Source: Chrysogorgia sp. JL179-B06 (lineage: Eukaryota; Cnidaria; Anthozoa; Scleralcyonacea; Chrysogorgiidae). From it: a stretch of 64,000 nt of DNA. The translations under genes were made by a program, and so were the position numbers. The stretch is from positions 1,178,001 to 1,242,000 of the forward strand of contig JAYKKM010000258.1 in the NCBI GenBank assembly GCA_035772405.1, written 5' to 3'. Below, in pieces: positions 51,706-63,274 of the stretch (position 1 is the first letter of the stretch; every line of letters starts with the position of its first letter). The notes beneath the pieces were generated by a model that was not told the origin of the DNA, made no database searches, and saw only the letters and a list, made by a program, of their open reading frames with translations.

Positions 51706-51930
51706 TTACACTACAAGCCTTGGACTGGCCTGAGCCTGGCCTAGGCATACATATTGGTAATGTAAACACGCGATGGACTAACCAAGGCCTGACCTAGACC
51801 TAAAAATCTGGCTTTATACTTCAACTGTTGGCCTAGGCCTGGCCTGACCTTCTACAGTGTAAACAGGTTTGGCCTGGTCTAGGCCTGTCTCATGCCGGTC
51901 CTATAGGCTTGCAGTGTAAACAGGGCTTTG
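51706..51930. mobile_element. MITE with GTTTACACT ends and GGCCTAGGCC-rich core
   Basis: The inverted ends CTGTTTACACTACAAGCCT and AGGCTTGCAGTGTAAACAGG enclose many CCTAGGCC/GGCCTGG units. Non-coding. Confidence 0.7.
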
Positions 51931-52127
51931 GACCTCTCCTCACTCGACATTTACCTGATATAAATTACCTTTTTATACCAACACATTTAAATTTGTGCAT
52001 CTTTGAACTGTCACTTCAACATTGTTGAAAGACGTTTTAAACGCTGCCAACATTTCATCCAACAAACAACAATGGGCGATTGTAACCAGGATATAAATTA
52101 AAAAACCGTTATAAATAAATATTTAAC

Positions 52128-52988
52128 AATTATACCATGAGCTCGAGTCGTATATTAGTTCATATGCGGCGAGAGCGAATGGTATAATTGTTTTATAATA
52201 TAGTAAAACATTCAAGATAATAATCGGCAAATATGTCGCAGTAAATAAATTATGTAATTGAAAGCAACGAACTTCCGCCACATATACTTCCGTCATGCGT
52301 ATTGTTGTCACGTAAGAAAGGTTTCTCGCTGAGTTGAAAACAGCTTCAAAATTTTGTCTGAGAGCCAAAAATTTGTTGAGATGGTTCAATAAAGAATAAA
52401 GTTCCTTTGAAAAGCCAAAAGGTGAGTCAGTTTTTAGTTATTGTCTCACAGTTGTGAATATTTGGGCTTTTAAGAGAACAAAAAGCTAAAAAACATTAGC
52501 GAAAATCTCGCTTTGTTGTTTTTCGATGTTTATCACCCAAAATTATCAAAGTTTTCATTCATAATGCTTTATTACTTCGAAAATTATTTTACTGAATAAT
52601 AATCATAATATTTATTTGTAATAAATATGTGTTGCTAGCTAACATTTATCCTATTTATTTTGTCTGACAAATCATTATTATCAACTGTTGACAATTCAGT
52701 CGGGATTTTCAAAGCCTTAAGACGATTTTTAAAGTGGGTTTTGCATCATAACTTGGTAAATTTTGCATTTGGTTAATGTATTTTCTGTTGAATATTAGAA
52801 TTATTCCTCTCAGTTCAGGTTTTTCGCTACTGTGTGCGAAAGAAACAGCCAGTTTCATCTGCAGTAAGTTAAAAAAAATCACGCCGCCATTTTGTTTTTT
52901 CATTACTAGTGATGTACTGTACTGATAGCTTGCTAGTATAAGAACCAATCAGATTGCAGAATAGCTCATATACGGTGGATGGCTATAT
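52128..52988. mobile_element. Non-autonomous repeat, family 8, long copy
   Basis: Ends similar to 41786-42072, including AATGGTATAATTGTTTTATA at the left and ATAGCTCATATACGGTGGAT at the right. The ORF at 52123-52389 lies within it and has no recognisable domain. Confidence 0.4.
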
Positions 52989-53027
52989 TATAAATAATAT
53001 ATATAAACAAATAAAAAACATTATCAC

Positions 53028-53862
53028 CTACATGTATATCAGGATCATTCTCACCTGAATTTTTGTTTTCGTCGTCATTGCCCGTTCTCACGGTTTTCAT
53101 TAATTCTAGGATTTCACACATTCCTTTATTGAGCTCTGTCAACTGATCTGGAAGATATTCTGTTCGTCGTGTTCGCTCATCAATATCACAAATCTTATCC
53201 TTTATGTCTTTTTCAAGAAACTGATTGATTGCTTTTACCTCTTCTAGCAACTGTTCCCTCAATTCATTTACTTTCTCTGTTGGAAAATCATCCTCGGTCA
53301 TGCCAACAATAGCGTCAATGGAAGTTGTATTCACATTGGCCGCTGTTAATGCGTCTTTCACTAACTGCACATAATGATCAAAATCAGCTTTAACAATTCT
53401 TGGCTTAGCCGAGTGACAAAGCGTATTTCTCAACAATCGAAGTTGATCAATTGCCAATGCAAGCGTTTCATCTTAATTTCCAGTAGCACTGCTCACTAAT
53501 GGATGGAAATAGCCGGGTGCTGGCTTCTTTGTCTTCAAATACAAATCATTTAGAGTCTTTGTAGGTAGCCCACCACTTGCTGAAGCAAATGTTTTAGCAA
53601 AAATTGTGGCTTTGAAGAGTGCGGTACAGTCCCATTCATCAATCGATTGGTTGACTGGTATGACAGTTTTACCACCTTCACTTTTGAGAAGAATATTGCG
53701 AACAGCTGTGGAGTCATCCCAAATTTGGTAACCTCGCAGCACAGCAATCTTGTCCCACATTGTAACAAAAATCCGACGTAGAGCTTTCGGGAATTCGTCG
53801 AGGACGATAGACGAAAACTTAAAGAAGTTTAATTCTTCTATAGAAAACGGCTTTACTGCCAT
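53028..53862 (-). pseudogene. NLR-like gene copy B, HEPN exon with premature stop
   Basis: Begins MAVKPFSIEELNFFKFSSI and aligns along its length with copy A (9481-10201), with a somewhat longer C-terminal stretch. At 53473-53475 the codon is TAA where copy A has CAA (Gln), just before the DETLALAIDQLRLLRNTLCHS block that carries the R-x4-H motif; no frameshift is involved. The exon ends at 53028 with a GTAG/GTGATA donor in phase 1, compatible with the NB-ARC acceptor at 51223. The stop would remove the catalytic part of HEPN and all later domains. Confidence 0.8.
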
Positions 53863-53864
53863 TG

Positions 53865-54150
53865 TTCAAAATTCTCAATAAACTGGGTGATTGTTGGTCA
53901 AAACCTCATTAAAGTCCTATAGCAGGATAAAATGTGAAAGATCAGTAAATACGTTAATATATAATATAAATACTAGGAGTAACCAAAGATTATGTAAGTG
54001 TGTTCGACGCATGTAGGCCAACAAATGGTGAATGAAGTTATAAACATAAAATCCTGCTGTAACGAATTATGAAAATAAATATTAAAAAAGCTAATAAATA
54101 TATTCATATATTATGCTACATGTATAAGGGAAGAGCAACAAAAATCAAAG
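53865..54150. promoter_or_regulatory. Conserved upstream region of NLR copy B
   Basis: Closely similar to 10205-10480 upstream of copy A, with a few indels. Conservation outside coding sequence shows that the duplication included the promoter region. Confidence 0.5.
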
Positions 54151-54432
54151 TTACACTGGAAATATGAATCCGCAATAATCCCCTCGCAGGCCTTTTCTAC
54201 CCTCCCAAGAGTTGAATCATCATAACACCCCCCTGCGGAATTTTCCCAATCCATGGTGTTTCGTCGTAGAATTTTTTCTTTTTAGTTATCTCGGCCAATA
54301 TTTCACCGATTTCAATTCTGAAAACAAATTTTGAATTACCAAGTCTCAATACATAACTGAAACATACGTGTCTATTATATTATGAGGGCTAAATTATAGA
54401 ATACCCGTCCACTTTTCAAGCACTTATTTTTA

Positions 54433-54515
54433 CAATGATACGATGATACGCAGTGCCTAAAATAAAGGTACATACAATGTATTATTTTTCAGTGATACGA
54501 TGATACGCAGTGAGA
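54433..54515. repeat. Short direct repeat GATACGATGATACGCAGTG
   Basis: Two copies about 60 bp apart, each next to AATAAT/ATTTTT-type AT-rich sequence. Confidence 0.5.
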
Positions 54516-54797
54516 AAATAACTATAAGAAAATAAGAGACTTCATAATTATTCTTTTTCAATGATACCATCATATTTTAAATTCAAAATCATATTTAACA
54601 AAGCGAAATCTCAATCTGTAAAACATATATATTTATTAACGCACATAATGAACTCTCTTCCATGTATAGTATTATTACTCGGGCCGTAGCACGAGTCTTA
54701 GTTTCGCCTCTGTCAGTAGTATTATTATTCTTGGGCTTCCACAAATCTGCAAAATTGCGCAATAATATTTCCCGTCAGGCTTTGCGAACCTTGAGGC

Positions 54798-54803
54798 TAT
54801 AAA
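54798..54803 (+). promoter_or_regulatory. TATA box of copy B secreted-peptide gene
   Basis: TATAAA downstream of TCAGGCTTTGCGAA, conserved with copy A (12474-12480), about 125 bp before the ATG. Confidence 0.5.
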
Positions 54804-54924
54804 GCCGAGTCATGTGGTCGAGTTCTTCCTTTTCGACAGCTTTACCTTTAGTTGAGTTGTACTGAGCTGTTACTCTGTTTATAGATTTTGGAAGTGGCTT
54901 AACTTAATCAGCGCATGATCAGCG

Positions 54925-55107
54925 ATGTGGCTAACTGTCTTGATCGTGTATATGCTCACAACGCTTACAACTGCACACGCCGATCGCGGTAGACCTACAG
55001 TAAAATATGACGAGCAATTTCGAAACGGGTTGGTCCGCGATCTAAAAGAGAAACTCAAACTATTCAATACAAAATTCAAAACAATCTTATACATGAATGT
55101 TGCTTAA
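54925..55107 (+). CDS. Small secreted peptide, copy B (first exon or short gene)
   Basis: Starts MWLTVLIVYMLTTLTTAHA, a good signal peptide with likely cleavage after AHA, then DRGRPTVKYDEQFRNGLVRD. Up to about 55035 it matches copy A; after that the two diverge, and the continuation (KLKLFNTKF...) probably comes from sequence brought in by the neighbouring Helitron, because copy A has a splice donor there. The mature peptide is not recognisable. It is transcribed away from the NLR gene in both copies, so the pair may share control elements. Confidence 0.5.
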   Translation: MWLTVLIVYMLTTLTTAHADRGRPTVKYDEQFRNGLVRDLKEKLKLFNTKFKTILYMNVA

Positions 55108-55661
55108 ATGTGCCATTAAAATGCTATTCAAAATGCTATTCAAAACCTGCTATTCAAAATGCTACTCAAAAGACTGTTGAGAGAAAGACAATTACTGTGA
55201 ACATTGACAAAGACAAGTTGCAAAGGACAGGTAAATATGCTGAAGAGACCCAAGAAATAAATGCTACATGGGAAACTTTGGATGTATTGAGTCTTTAGTA
55301 TTTGTAATTTGCTTTATCTTCGCCTGGATTGTTTATTATGGTGTTAATAAAGTTATGCAAAATAAACTTGATGTGATTTCATCAAGTGACGTGCATTTGT
55401 TATCGGATGTCTGTTCACAAATGTTGCCTAATAAAAATCCGAAAAACCCCCAGTTATCTGTAAAAGTCACTGCTGATAACTCGGAGTCTTGTGCAATATT
55501 ATGCCACTGTCGATCTCGTTATGAGAAGTTTGTTTATCGGAAGAGTGAGTTGATAACTGTATTAATTGGATAGCTATAATCAACTCATTGCAGATCCTCA
55601 ATTGCAAACCAGACCTATTTTATCGAGTTATACGATGTTCTTGTGAACGCTAAAAATACTT

Positions 55662-56252
55662 GTGAACGCTACAAGCACACATGTTGCTCGACGTGATGTT
55701 GCTCGACGTGAACGAGAACCTAGCAGAATCCCAGCCAAAAAAATCTGTCATCTTTTACAAAAAAGCAGAAAATTAAGGAAACTTGTTCGAAAGCACATTA
55801 AAAATAATGCACCCAGGTCATCCAGAATCCATCGCTTTGCTTATGCATTTAGTCATGAACGTAAAAAGCTATTGGCTGGTCGAGTAACATTCTTGCCCCA
55901 GCTTACTAAGAAAGCGAAACGTTTGCAAGTGGATTCAAGATGGCGTAGAAAACAAACGGCTGCATCGCAAAGTTCTGTATTTCATTTTAAAAGTAGTAAA
56001 AAAAGATGCAAGTCCAGTACAAAAGTACTGAAGGCAAATAATGCAGAAGCAGCTGGTACTTACAAGAATTTAAACCACAGGATGAATTACTGCAAGTTTA
56101 ACCTTTGTAGAGACATTGAGAAAAATCCTGGTCCTACTTTCATTGACCCAAGTAAAACACTGCATGCACCTTATAGTCAAGGAAATGTTGCTATATTTGG
56201 GCAAAATTCAGGACAGCAGTGTAGCAATGAGTTTATGTGCTTTAATACATAA
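55662..56252 (+). pseudogene. Helitron N-terminal region with 2A-like NPGP motif
   Basis: An Arg/Lys-rich segment (about residues 10-130) precedes YCKFNLCRDIEKNPGP (about 150-165), which matches the 2A-type ribosome-skipping core DxExNPGP. Such motifs near the start of retroelement and Helitron ORFs can separate the leader from the main protein. Translation then runs into GQQC, where a frameshift occurs; the next frame (from 56206) continues with the protease-like domain. Confidence 0.7.
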
Positions 56253-57183
56253 TTTTAGAAACAAGTCAGAAACTTACACAATAAATCACGCAGAGCACCT
56301 GATTCAAATTATGAACATTGGCAATGAGTTATATTCTGCATTATCAAGATTGTCGAGACAATCTTATTTATTACTAAATGGTCTACCAAAAATATTTGAT
56401 TTTCATGCTAGAGATTCATTTCGTATGGCCGATGCTTGTGGAACATGTGTATTATTAGAAGTAAATTCAATAAATAACCTGCTACAATATTTGCAGAATT
56501 TATACAAATGTGATGTTTTATTTGAGCTTAAAGGTGTTAAAATTGCTATCGTACAATTTACAGAAAATACAATTTTGCATACCAACATATCTCAATCCAC
56601 TTTAACTTGCTGTTCATTGACATGTGACAATCAGGCTGTTATTGACAATTTAAATTATTCAATACAATGTTATGCAATATGTTTTTATTCTATCTGTTTT
56701 TCTTTTATTAAACCATGCACCTACTGGAATGATCTGGCATTAAATGCTATTGCAGAGCATGGCCACTTTTTTTATCAGGAAACATTAAATGATGGACAAC
56801 AGTTTACATCTAATAAATTACCAAGCACAGTAAATATATATGGTGCAAATGTTGATGTAGTATTTGGCACAAAACAACAGGGAACATTCTCTCCTACCTC
56901 TCTATGTAATAAACTAGATCTTGAGAAGTTAATTTTAAACAATGCTACTGAAAATAATGTTTTTTTGTTGTGGAATTCAAGCTACTGCTTAAGTTGCATT
57001 TTTGAACATAATGGTGCAAGACAAAAAATAACAAAATATTTTTTAGTGGCATGTGATGAAAGCCAAACAATCAATTTGTTTGAAAAATTTACTGCTTCAG
57101 ATTCTCTCGTTAATAAATTTTGCAATATTGTTTCACACAAACTTAAATCTGATGAAATACAGAACAATAAATCTAGTACATAA
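56206..57183 (+). pseudogene. Helitron cysteine-protease-like domain (tegument-protease type)
   Basis: The frame beginning near AMSLCALIHNFRNKS is preceded in another frame by GQQC, the expected catalytic cysteine region. FDFHARDSFRMADACGTCVL (about 56395-56455) resembles the Asp-His region (FDxHARD) of herpesvirus-tegument-type (C76-like) deubiquitinating peptidases, found at this place in some animal Helitron-like proteins. The rest is less conserved. It ends at TAA 57181. Family assignment by pattern. Confidence 0.6.
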
Positions 57184-57231
57184 AAAAAGTTAATTGATGA
57201 TAAACTATGCAAATTTGAGAACTATGCAAAC

Positions 57232-57936
57232 TTGGAACCTGCTAAGAAACAAATTAAGTTAGAGAAAGCTGCTTCAAAGTATAAAAGTATGGACATTGTG
57301 AAAAAGAAAGATATACTTCAAAAAAATATCAAAAAATACAAGTCATTGGATCCTATGAAAAAGAAAAATCTACTTCAAAAAAATGCTGAAAAATACAAGT
57401 CAATGGATCCTATGAAAAAGATAGATCTAAATCAAAAGAAGGCTGAACAATACACGTCAATGGATCAGACAGATCTACTTCGAACAAAAGCAGAAAAATA
57501 CAATAACTCCTTGATACATGATATAGACTATTATATATCCAGGTTTAAAAATAAAATTAAAGAAGGCCCTTGTTATATATGTTCTGAATGCAACCGATTG
57601 CTCTACAGAAAATCAGTCATGCTGTTATATAAAAATAAATACATCAATGCCAATGAAACTCTCTTCACTCTCTTCACTGATATAAAGTCATTTGATGAGA
57701 AACAATACATTTGTAAAACCTGCCATTCAAAGGTATCTAAAGGCAAAATTCCATGTCAGGCAATATGTAATAACATGTATGTTGACAAAATACCAGGTGA
57801 ACCTGCATCTTTAGAAAAACTTGAACAAGTTCTTATTGCCCAGCGAATAGTTTTCGAAAAGATCATTGTAATGCCAAAAGGACAGCAACGAAAACTCAAG
57901 GGAACAATCTGCAATGTGCCTGTTGAAGACATGTAA
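57232..57936 (+). pseudogene. Helitron segment: 19-residue repeats plus zinc-knuckle domain (DUF6570-like)
   Basis: About four tandem 19-residue units around KYKSMDPMKKKDLLQKNAE (57270-57500) are followed by GPCYICSECNRLLYRKSV, YICKTCHSKVSKGKIPCQAI and LEKLEQVLIAQRIVFEKI, a cysteine-rich block typical of Helitron proteins before the Rep domain. The first codon used by the open frame is not ATG-like in context, as expected for a fragment. Confidence 0.65.
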
Positions 57937-57939
57937 ATG

Positions 57940-58860
57940 TTTACCACGGCCGCCTGAAAGATCAGGTATAATAATGCTGAAACTTAAACGAAAACTTGAA
58001 TTCAGAGGTCATGTGTATTTTCAAGCAGTGCGTCCTCAGTTCATCCTCGATGCACTTAACTGGCTGAAGTTAAACAATCCATTGTATAATAATATTACAC
58101 TATTGATATTCAAAATATCAGTGCAAAACTTACCAGTTTCGAACAAGATGACAATACTTCAGGTATAAATTATGATAAAAACGAAAACTCCTTAACAGAA
58201 AACTGCAAGCAAGACATTACCAATGATGATGATACTGAAGAAAGAGATGACCCATTGAATGAATATAGACAAGCAACTAATGAGACATGTTTCCAGTCTG
58301 TATTACCAGATTATCCTGTAGCAATGCCAATACAAAGTAATAAAAATTGTTCATTAGGGAATGAAGTGTACTTTGCACCTGGAGAAAATAAACATCCTGT
58401 ATCAATAATGACAGACACAACATGTGAAGAGCTTGTATTTCCAGTGTTGTTCCCTAAAGGCCGGTTTGGCTACACTAAATGAAAGAATTATTAAGCACAG
58501 TTTGTCACAGAACAAAAAAAGGTGTCAGATAGTATTAATATAGCCTTAAAAAAAATACATGGCCAACTTGTAACTGCATCTCAAATAAAATCAGATGTAG
58601 ACAAATTAAAAGGTTTAATTTGTCAAGATCAGGCATGTTTGTTTTTAAAGCAAATTCCAGGCACACTACCGTACTGGAAAAAATTTATGTATGAAGTAGT
58701 AGCCATGGTAAAACAACTTGGGATTCCAACATGGTTTATGACATTATCATGTGCTGATCTTAGATGGTCTGAGTTGTTTCAGATTATAGCTAGAACACAA
58801 GGAAAAAACATGACTGAAGAACAAGTTGAAGATGGTCTTAATCTGGTCTTACAATGAAAG
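57940..58860 (+). pseudogene. Helitron-like N-terminal domain, broken into several frames
   Basis: FRGHVYFQAVRPQFILDALN, TCEELVFPVLFPKGRFGYT, and SALKKIHG-like/ PYWKKFMYEVVAMVKQLGIP with WFMTLSCADLRWSEL are the successive blocks of the Helitron_like_N region. They lie in different frames at about 57960-58120, 58255-58482 and 58522-58857, so at least two frameshifts separate them. Confidence 0.75.
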
Positions 58861-59002
58861 ATGTTCAATGCTAAATCTTAATCCTGTTGTTGTTGCAAAG
58901 CATTTTCAACATAGAGTTGAAACATTTTTCACTGAACTTCTCCTTAGCCAAAAAAATCCAATAGGTAAAATAATCTATTATGCACTCCGCATTGAATTTT
59001 AA

Positions 59003-59971
59003 ATGAGAGGATCTCCTCATTTACATGCATTAATATGGACTTCTGACTGCCCCAAACTTACATCTGAAAACAAAGAAGCTTACATACAATTTATAGATAA
59101 CCATGTACAAGCCTACTTTCCAGATGGGGAAACTGAACCACATGAGTTACATGAGTTAGTTAAAACTTATCAAAAACACAATCATTCTAAAACCTGGAAT
59201 ACAAAAATATTAGTTGTAGATTTAATTTTGGTCAATTTTTTACCAAAAGCACAATAGTAGCACAACCTCTTAATGATGATCTAGATGAGCAAATCAAGAG
59301 TAATATACTCGACAGGCGAACACAGATTCTGACCTCAATCAAACAGAAAATAGATGAAGTGTTAAACCCATCCAAGCCAGATTATAATGAAACATTAAAT
59401 GATGTAGATATTTTTAAATCACTGGGTATCACCGAGGATGAATATTACTGGGCTCTATCGATATCATCAGATACCATCAGATGTAGACAGCTGTTTTATT
59501 AACAATTACTTTGTTGCTGGTATTAAGGGATTTGCAGCAAATGTTGACTTGCAACCTGTATTCAATCACTACAAATGCATAACATACGTCTACTCATATT
59601 TTACTAAAGATGAAACTGAATGTTCTCAAGCTATTACAAATGCAGCAAAAGAAGCAAAAGCTGCTAACATAAATATTACATACATGAAATGTAGAAAGGT
59701 TAAGGTTGTATTAAGGTATCATACACCTAATAAAAGAAAAGAACCAGAATCTTATTTTCACCATTTACTTATGCTCTATTATCCATGGCGAGATGAAAGT
59801 AATCTATTGGCTTCAGATCAAACATATACATCGCAGTTCTATGAACCTGATGTCCAACTTATTGTTGAGCACAATAGAGCAATTTTTGAACCTGATGCAG
59901 ATGCTGTTAGTGAGGCACTTGAAGTATTAAAATCTAATCAGAAAATATTATTCATTCATTTGATTCAATAA
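59003..59971 (+). pseudogene. Helitron Rep (HUH nuclease) domain, frameshifted
   Basis: RGSPHLHALIW carries the HUH motif (His-Leu-His), and YVYSYFTKDETECSQAI (near 59590-59630) is the tyrosine-bearing block of Rep. A break at about 59250-59430 separates the two. Rep nicks and joins single strands for rolling-circle transposition in intact elements. Confidence 0.8.
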
Positions 59972-60150
59972 ATGACCAAGAAAATGCGGATTTGCAAGGT
60001 GAAATGCAAGATGACTAGATCCCACACGAATCATTTAATAAACAATTACCATCACATCTTGACCACACACAATCTAATCAGCATACCACTGGAGCAATTA
60101 CTTCTTACAACCGACCAACAGAGATCTCGGATGATATATTACGTGAAACT

Positions 60151-61680
60151 GTGAGGTCCTTGAACATGGAGCAACGTCATGCATATAATACATTTCTTAC
60201 ATGGTGTAGGAATACAATGAACAACATGAACAGCTTAAGACCTGTTGAAATAGAACCAATCTATATTTTCTTAACTGGTGGTGGCGGTGCAGGAAAAAGT
60301 CATTTGATTAAAACAATATATCATACAGCAGTTTTAACTAACTAACTTTTTATTAGACATCCTCCTATTAACCCTGAATTACCAACAGTTCTTCTCATGG
60401 TACCAACAGGTGTGGCAGCAATAAACATTGATGGAACAACAATAAATACTGGTCTTGCTATTCCTAAAGAAACTGGTGATAATGTACCTGTAATGTCAGA
60501 CCAAAAGAAAACACAATTAAGACTATATCATTATCTGACCTAAAGCTAATAATAATAGATGAAATTTCTATGGTTGGAAACACAACCTTACTACATATCC
60601 ACCAAAGATTAAAAGAAATATTTGGCACCACAAGTTCTCTGCTATTTGCTGGAATTACTATCATTGTTGTAGGTGATCTATGTCAACTTCCACCAATACG
60701 TAAAAGATTTGTATTTGACAATTTCAAAAATGATTCTTATAATCTATGCCACCCATAGAAGGTCTTCAAAATGATAGAATTTCATGAAATCATGAGACAG
60801 AAAAATGACCAAGCATTTATTGAACTTCTTAACAGAATAAGAACTGCTACTCAAACAGAAAATGACATTCAGATAATCCAATCAAGATCAATAAACCCAT
60901 CTGACCCTAATTATCCATCAGATGCACTTCATATCTGGGCTGAAAATGCCCCTGTTGACAAACATAACAAGAAAATGCTAGAAGAACTTTCTGGATCCTT
61001 ATTTATTCTTAAAGCTAAAGATCAATATCCAACAAATGTAAGGAAACAAGATGTTGATGGAGTATTAACAAGAGGACGGTGTGAAACAGGTGGACTTAAT
61101 TATGAAATTCTGATTAAAGAGGGTGCTAGAGTAATGCTTACAACAAATATCAGTATTCCAAATAGACTCATCAATGGACAAGTTGGAACTGTATTTAAAA
61201 TTGATATCAATCAAAATACCCAAAGACCAACTGTTCTTTACATCAAATTTGATGACCCAAATGCTGGTAAAAACTTAACTAACACTAGTCTTGTGGCAAC
61301 CCTTTTGCAAGAAAAAACAAAGTAGTTCCCATTGAACCTGTACTAGCAAAGATCAAAATACGACCAGGTAAAGCATCTTCCTCAGAAATACAGAGAGTAC
61401 AATTCCCTGTTACACTTGCTTGGGCATGTACTGTACATAAAGTTCAAGGACTAACACTTGAAAAAGTTGTAATCAGTTCTGACTTAATAAAACAGAGAGC
61501 ATTTAACTATGGACAAATTAATGTTACCTTAAGCCGTGCAACTTCTTTACAAGGTCTCTATATTTTAGGAAAAATTGGGAGTAAACATGTTAAAGCAAAT
61601 CCTAAAGTTCTTGAAGAATACCAAAGACTACGAAATGAATGTATGGTACCACATTTAACAACTGTACTGCCAGACAATTT
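60151..61680 (+). pseudogene. Helitron PIF1-type helicase, several breaks
   Basis: Motif I GGGGAGKSHLIKTI (60279-60320), motif II LIIIDEISMVGN (60545-60580), motif III VVGDLCQLPPI (60668-60700), HEIMRQKNDQAF, GARVMLTTN, and the C-terminal TVHKVQGLTLEKV and VTLSRA motifs (61430-61540) are in order. Stops or frameshifts lie near 60345, 60540, 60758 and 61325. The frame then leads directly into the endonuclease-like domain. Confidence 0.85.
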
Positions 61681-63274
61681 CAATGTTTTGACCATATCAC
61701 TTTTAAATGTATAAGATCTCTCAAAAAACATAGCATTGATATTAAATTTGATTCAAGAGTTTTCAATAGTGACATCATAGCTCTTACTGAAACCCATGAC
61801 TATTACCTCAGGATTTTGACAATGAAATTTTAAATAATCTCAGCCCTTTCAAACTCCACCGTCAAGATCATATATGTACTATAAATACTGTAGAAATCAA
61901 ACACTATGAATATTTTCCTTCACTAAATGCACTAAAATTTGACGTCGTTAATAGTCATCCGGTTCAACTGCTGCTAGCGCTTGTGCGGGTCCGTATATTC
62001 TGCAACGTTGCTTATCGTTCAGCCGTTGGGGGACTGTATTTGCGCTATGTCTTTGCTTGCATATTGTCGGCAGCTGCCAGTATTTGCTTTCGTCTGCGGG
62101 CTAACTTATTTTATGTTTGTCTCCTGTTCTGCTGCATGTGTTTGCTCCATCGCACCAGTAAATTTGGTTCGCTGCTTAGCTACTATTTTAATGCTAGTAT
62201 GTGTACATCTGGTTTATTCCCTGGCTATTCTAATGGGTGACTTAATTTAATTTATGTTTGTCTCCTGTTCTGTTGCTCATGTGTTTACTGTGTATAAAGT
62301 AATATTGCTGCTCGGCTACTCCGGGTGATATTTTACTGTTAGTGTGTACAATCGCGCCAGTAGAACTGGTCTACTCCCCAGCAATCCTGGGTGATAATTA
62401 AAATGCTTGTTTGACTCATGTTCTGCTGCATGTGTTTACTGTGTGCAATCTCTTTTGTTGTTCCATCAACTTAAATGTCGTCTGTTCTTGTGCATGTTCG
62501 CAGCTATATTCTCTTCAGAGCAATGCTCCTAAGGCAATCCTCCATAGGAAATGTCCCAGTCATCTCCATGCATCCTCTAGCTTGATGTAGCTCTGGTTTG
62601 GGATCAAACTTCAAGGTTGGGCCTTGTTTGGTTCCCTGCAGGCATTGTGCAGGCGGTAGGCTGTAGTAGGGGTAATTTGTTATTATACGGTAAGTTTTTT
62701 CTCCACTTTATGTGTGACGTACAGTAGTTCTGGTCAGGAGAGGGTAATTCTCGGCAACATTGTAACAAGTTAGTTGGGGAGTTTAGGCTCGCCTGGGGCT
62801 GCTCTACCAACGAGACCGCTCCCGTCTTTGTGGATCTCTGGGTCCTGTAAACTGTTCCTCAGCTACTAGCGTAAAACCCTCTCCGACAGAGCTACACCCT
62901 CCAAAGATTGAATTGGTTCAGGACACTGTGCCCAATTAGGTGCGGTTCCATACAGCGTATGGTCTGGAATCGCGGGGCTATCGGGGATGCTATCGCAGAC
63001 TCTTGCATGAGTGTTAATAGTTATACAATTGACACGATTTATGGTGTCTTTAATATTAATTACTTGAATGACAATCAAGTTCAACCACTAAAATATTTAA
63101 TGCAATCTCTCAATTACACTCAGATTATAACAAAACCTTTATATCTTCTGGTAGCTTATTAGACCATGTGTATATATTCGATCCACGGTATTTCAAATAA
63201 TTGACAATTATGTAGTCAATGTGTATTATTCTGATCATGATGCTATCAAAATCATAGTACAATATTGCAACTAG
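61681..63274 (+). pseudogene. Helitron C-terminal AP-endonuclease-like domain, split by an insertion
   Basis: Following the helicase, VLTISLLNVRSLKKHSIDI and SDIIALTET (61690-61800) begin an EEP-type endonuclease. The second part, YGVFNINYLNDNQVQPLKYL and SLLDHVY to a TAG at 63272, lies after a 1057-bp insertion. Fusion of such a domain to a Helitron helicase is known from several animal lineages. A frameshift near 61800 also occurs. Confidence 0.7.
61956..63012. mobile_element. 1057-bp insertion with 9-bp direct repeats, superfamily unknown
   Basis: GTTAATAGT is present at 61947-61955 and 63013-63021, and removing one copy restores a continuous endonuclease reading frame across the site (Val-Asn-Ser). 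No terminal inverted repeat or known ORF was seen; repeated phrases such as TTATGTTTGTCTCCTGTTCTG occur inside. A 9-bp duplication is compatible with MULE- or retroposon-type insertion. Confidence 0.75.

Larger units (their letters stand above)
55108..63274 (+). mobile_element. Decayed autonomous Helitron
   Basis: The domains lie in Helitron order on one strand: N-terminal region with 2A-like motif, tegument-protease-like cysteine protease domain, DUF6570-like zinc-knuckle region, Helitron-like N domain, HUH Rep, PIF1-type helicase and C-terminal AP-endonuclease-like domain. The reading frame is broken many times, so it cannot encode a full RepHel protein. Exact ends (5' TC, 3' CTRR after a hairpin) were not located. 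The 5' stretch 55110-55573 has short ORFs, one with a transmembrane-like segment (LVFVICFIFAWIVYYGV), that I do not recognise and that may belong to the element or to a host exon. Confidence 0.85.

Noticed and set aside
52123..52389. 88-codon ORF in the copy B intron
   Set aside because: Lies in a non-autonomous repeat and resembles no known protein.
61981..62250. Cys-rich hydrophobic ORFs in the Helitron insertion
   Set aside because: Two overlapping frames of similar length without a conserved motif; probably chance in repeated non-coding sequence.
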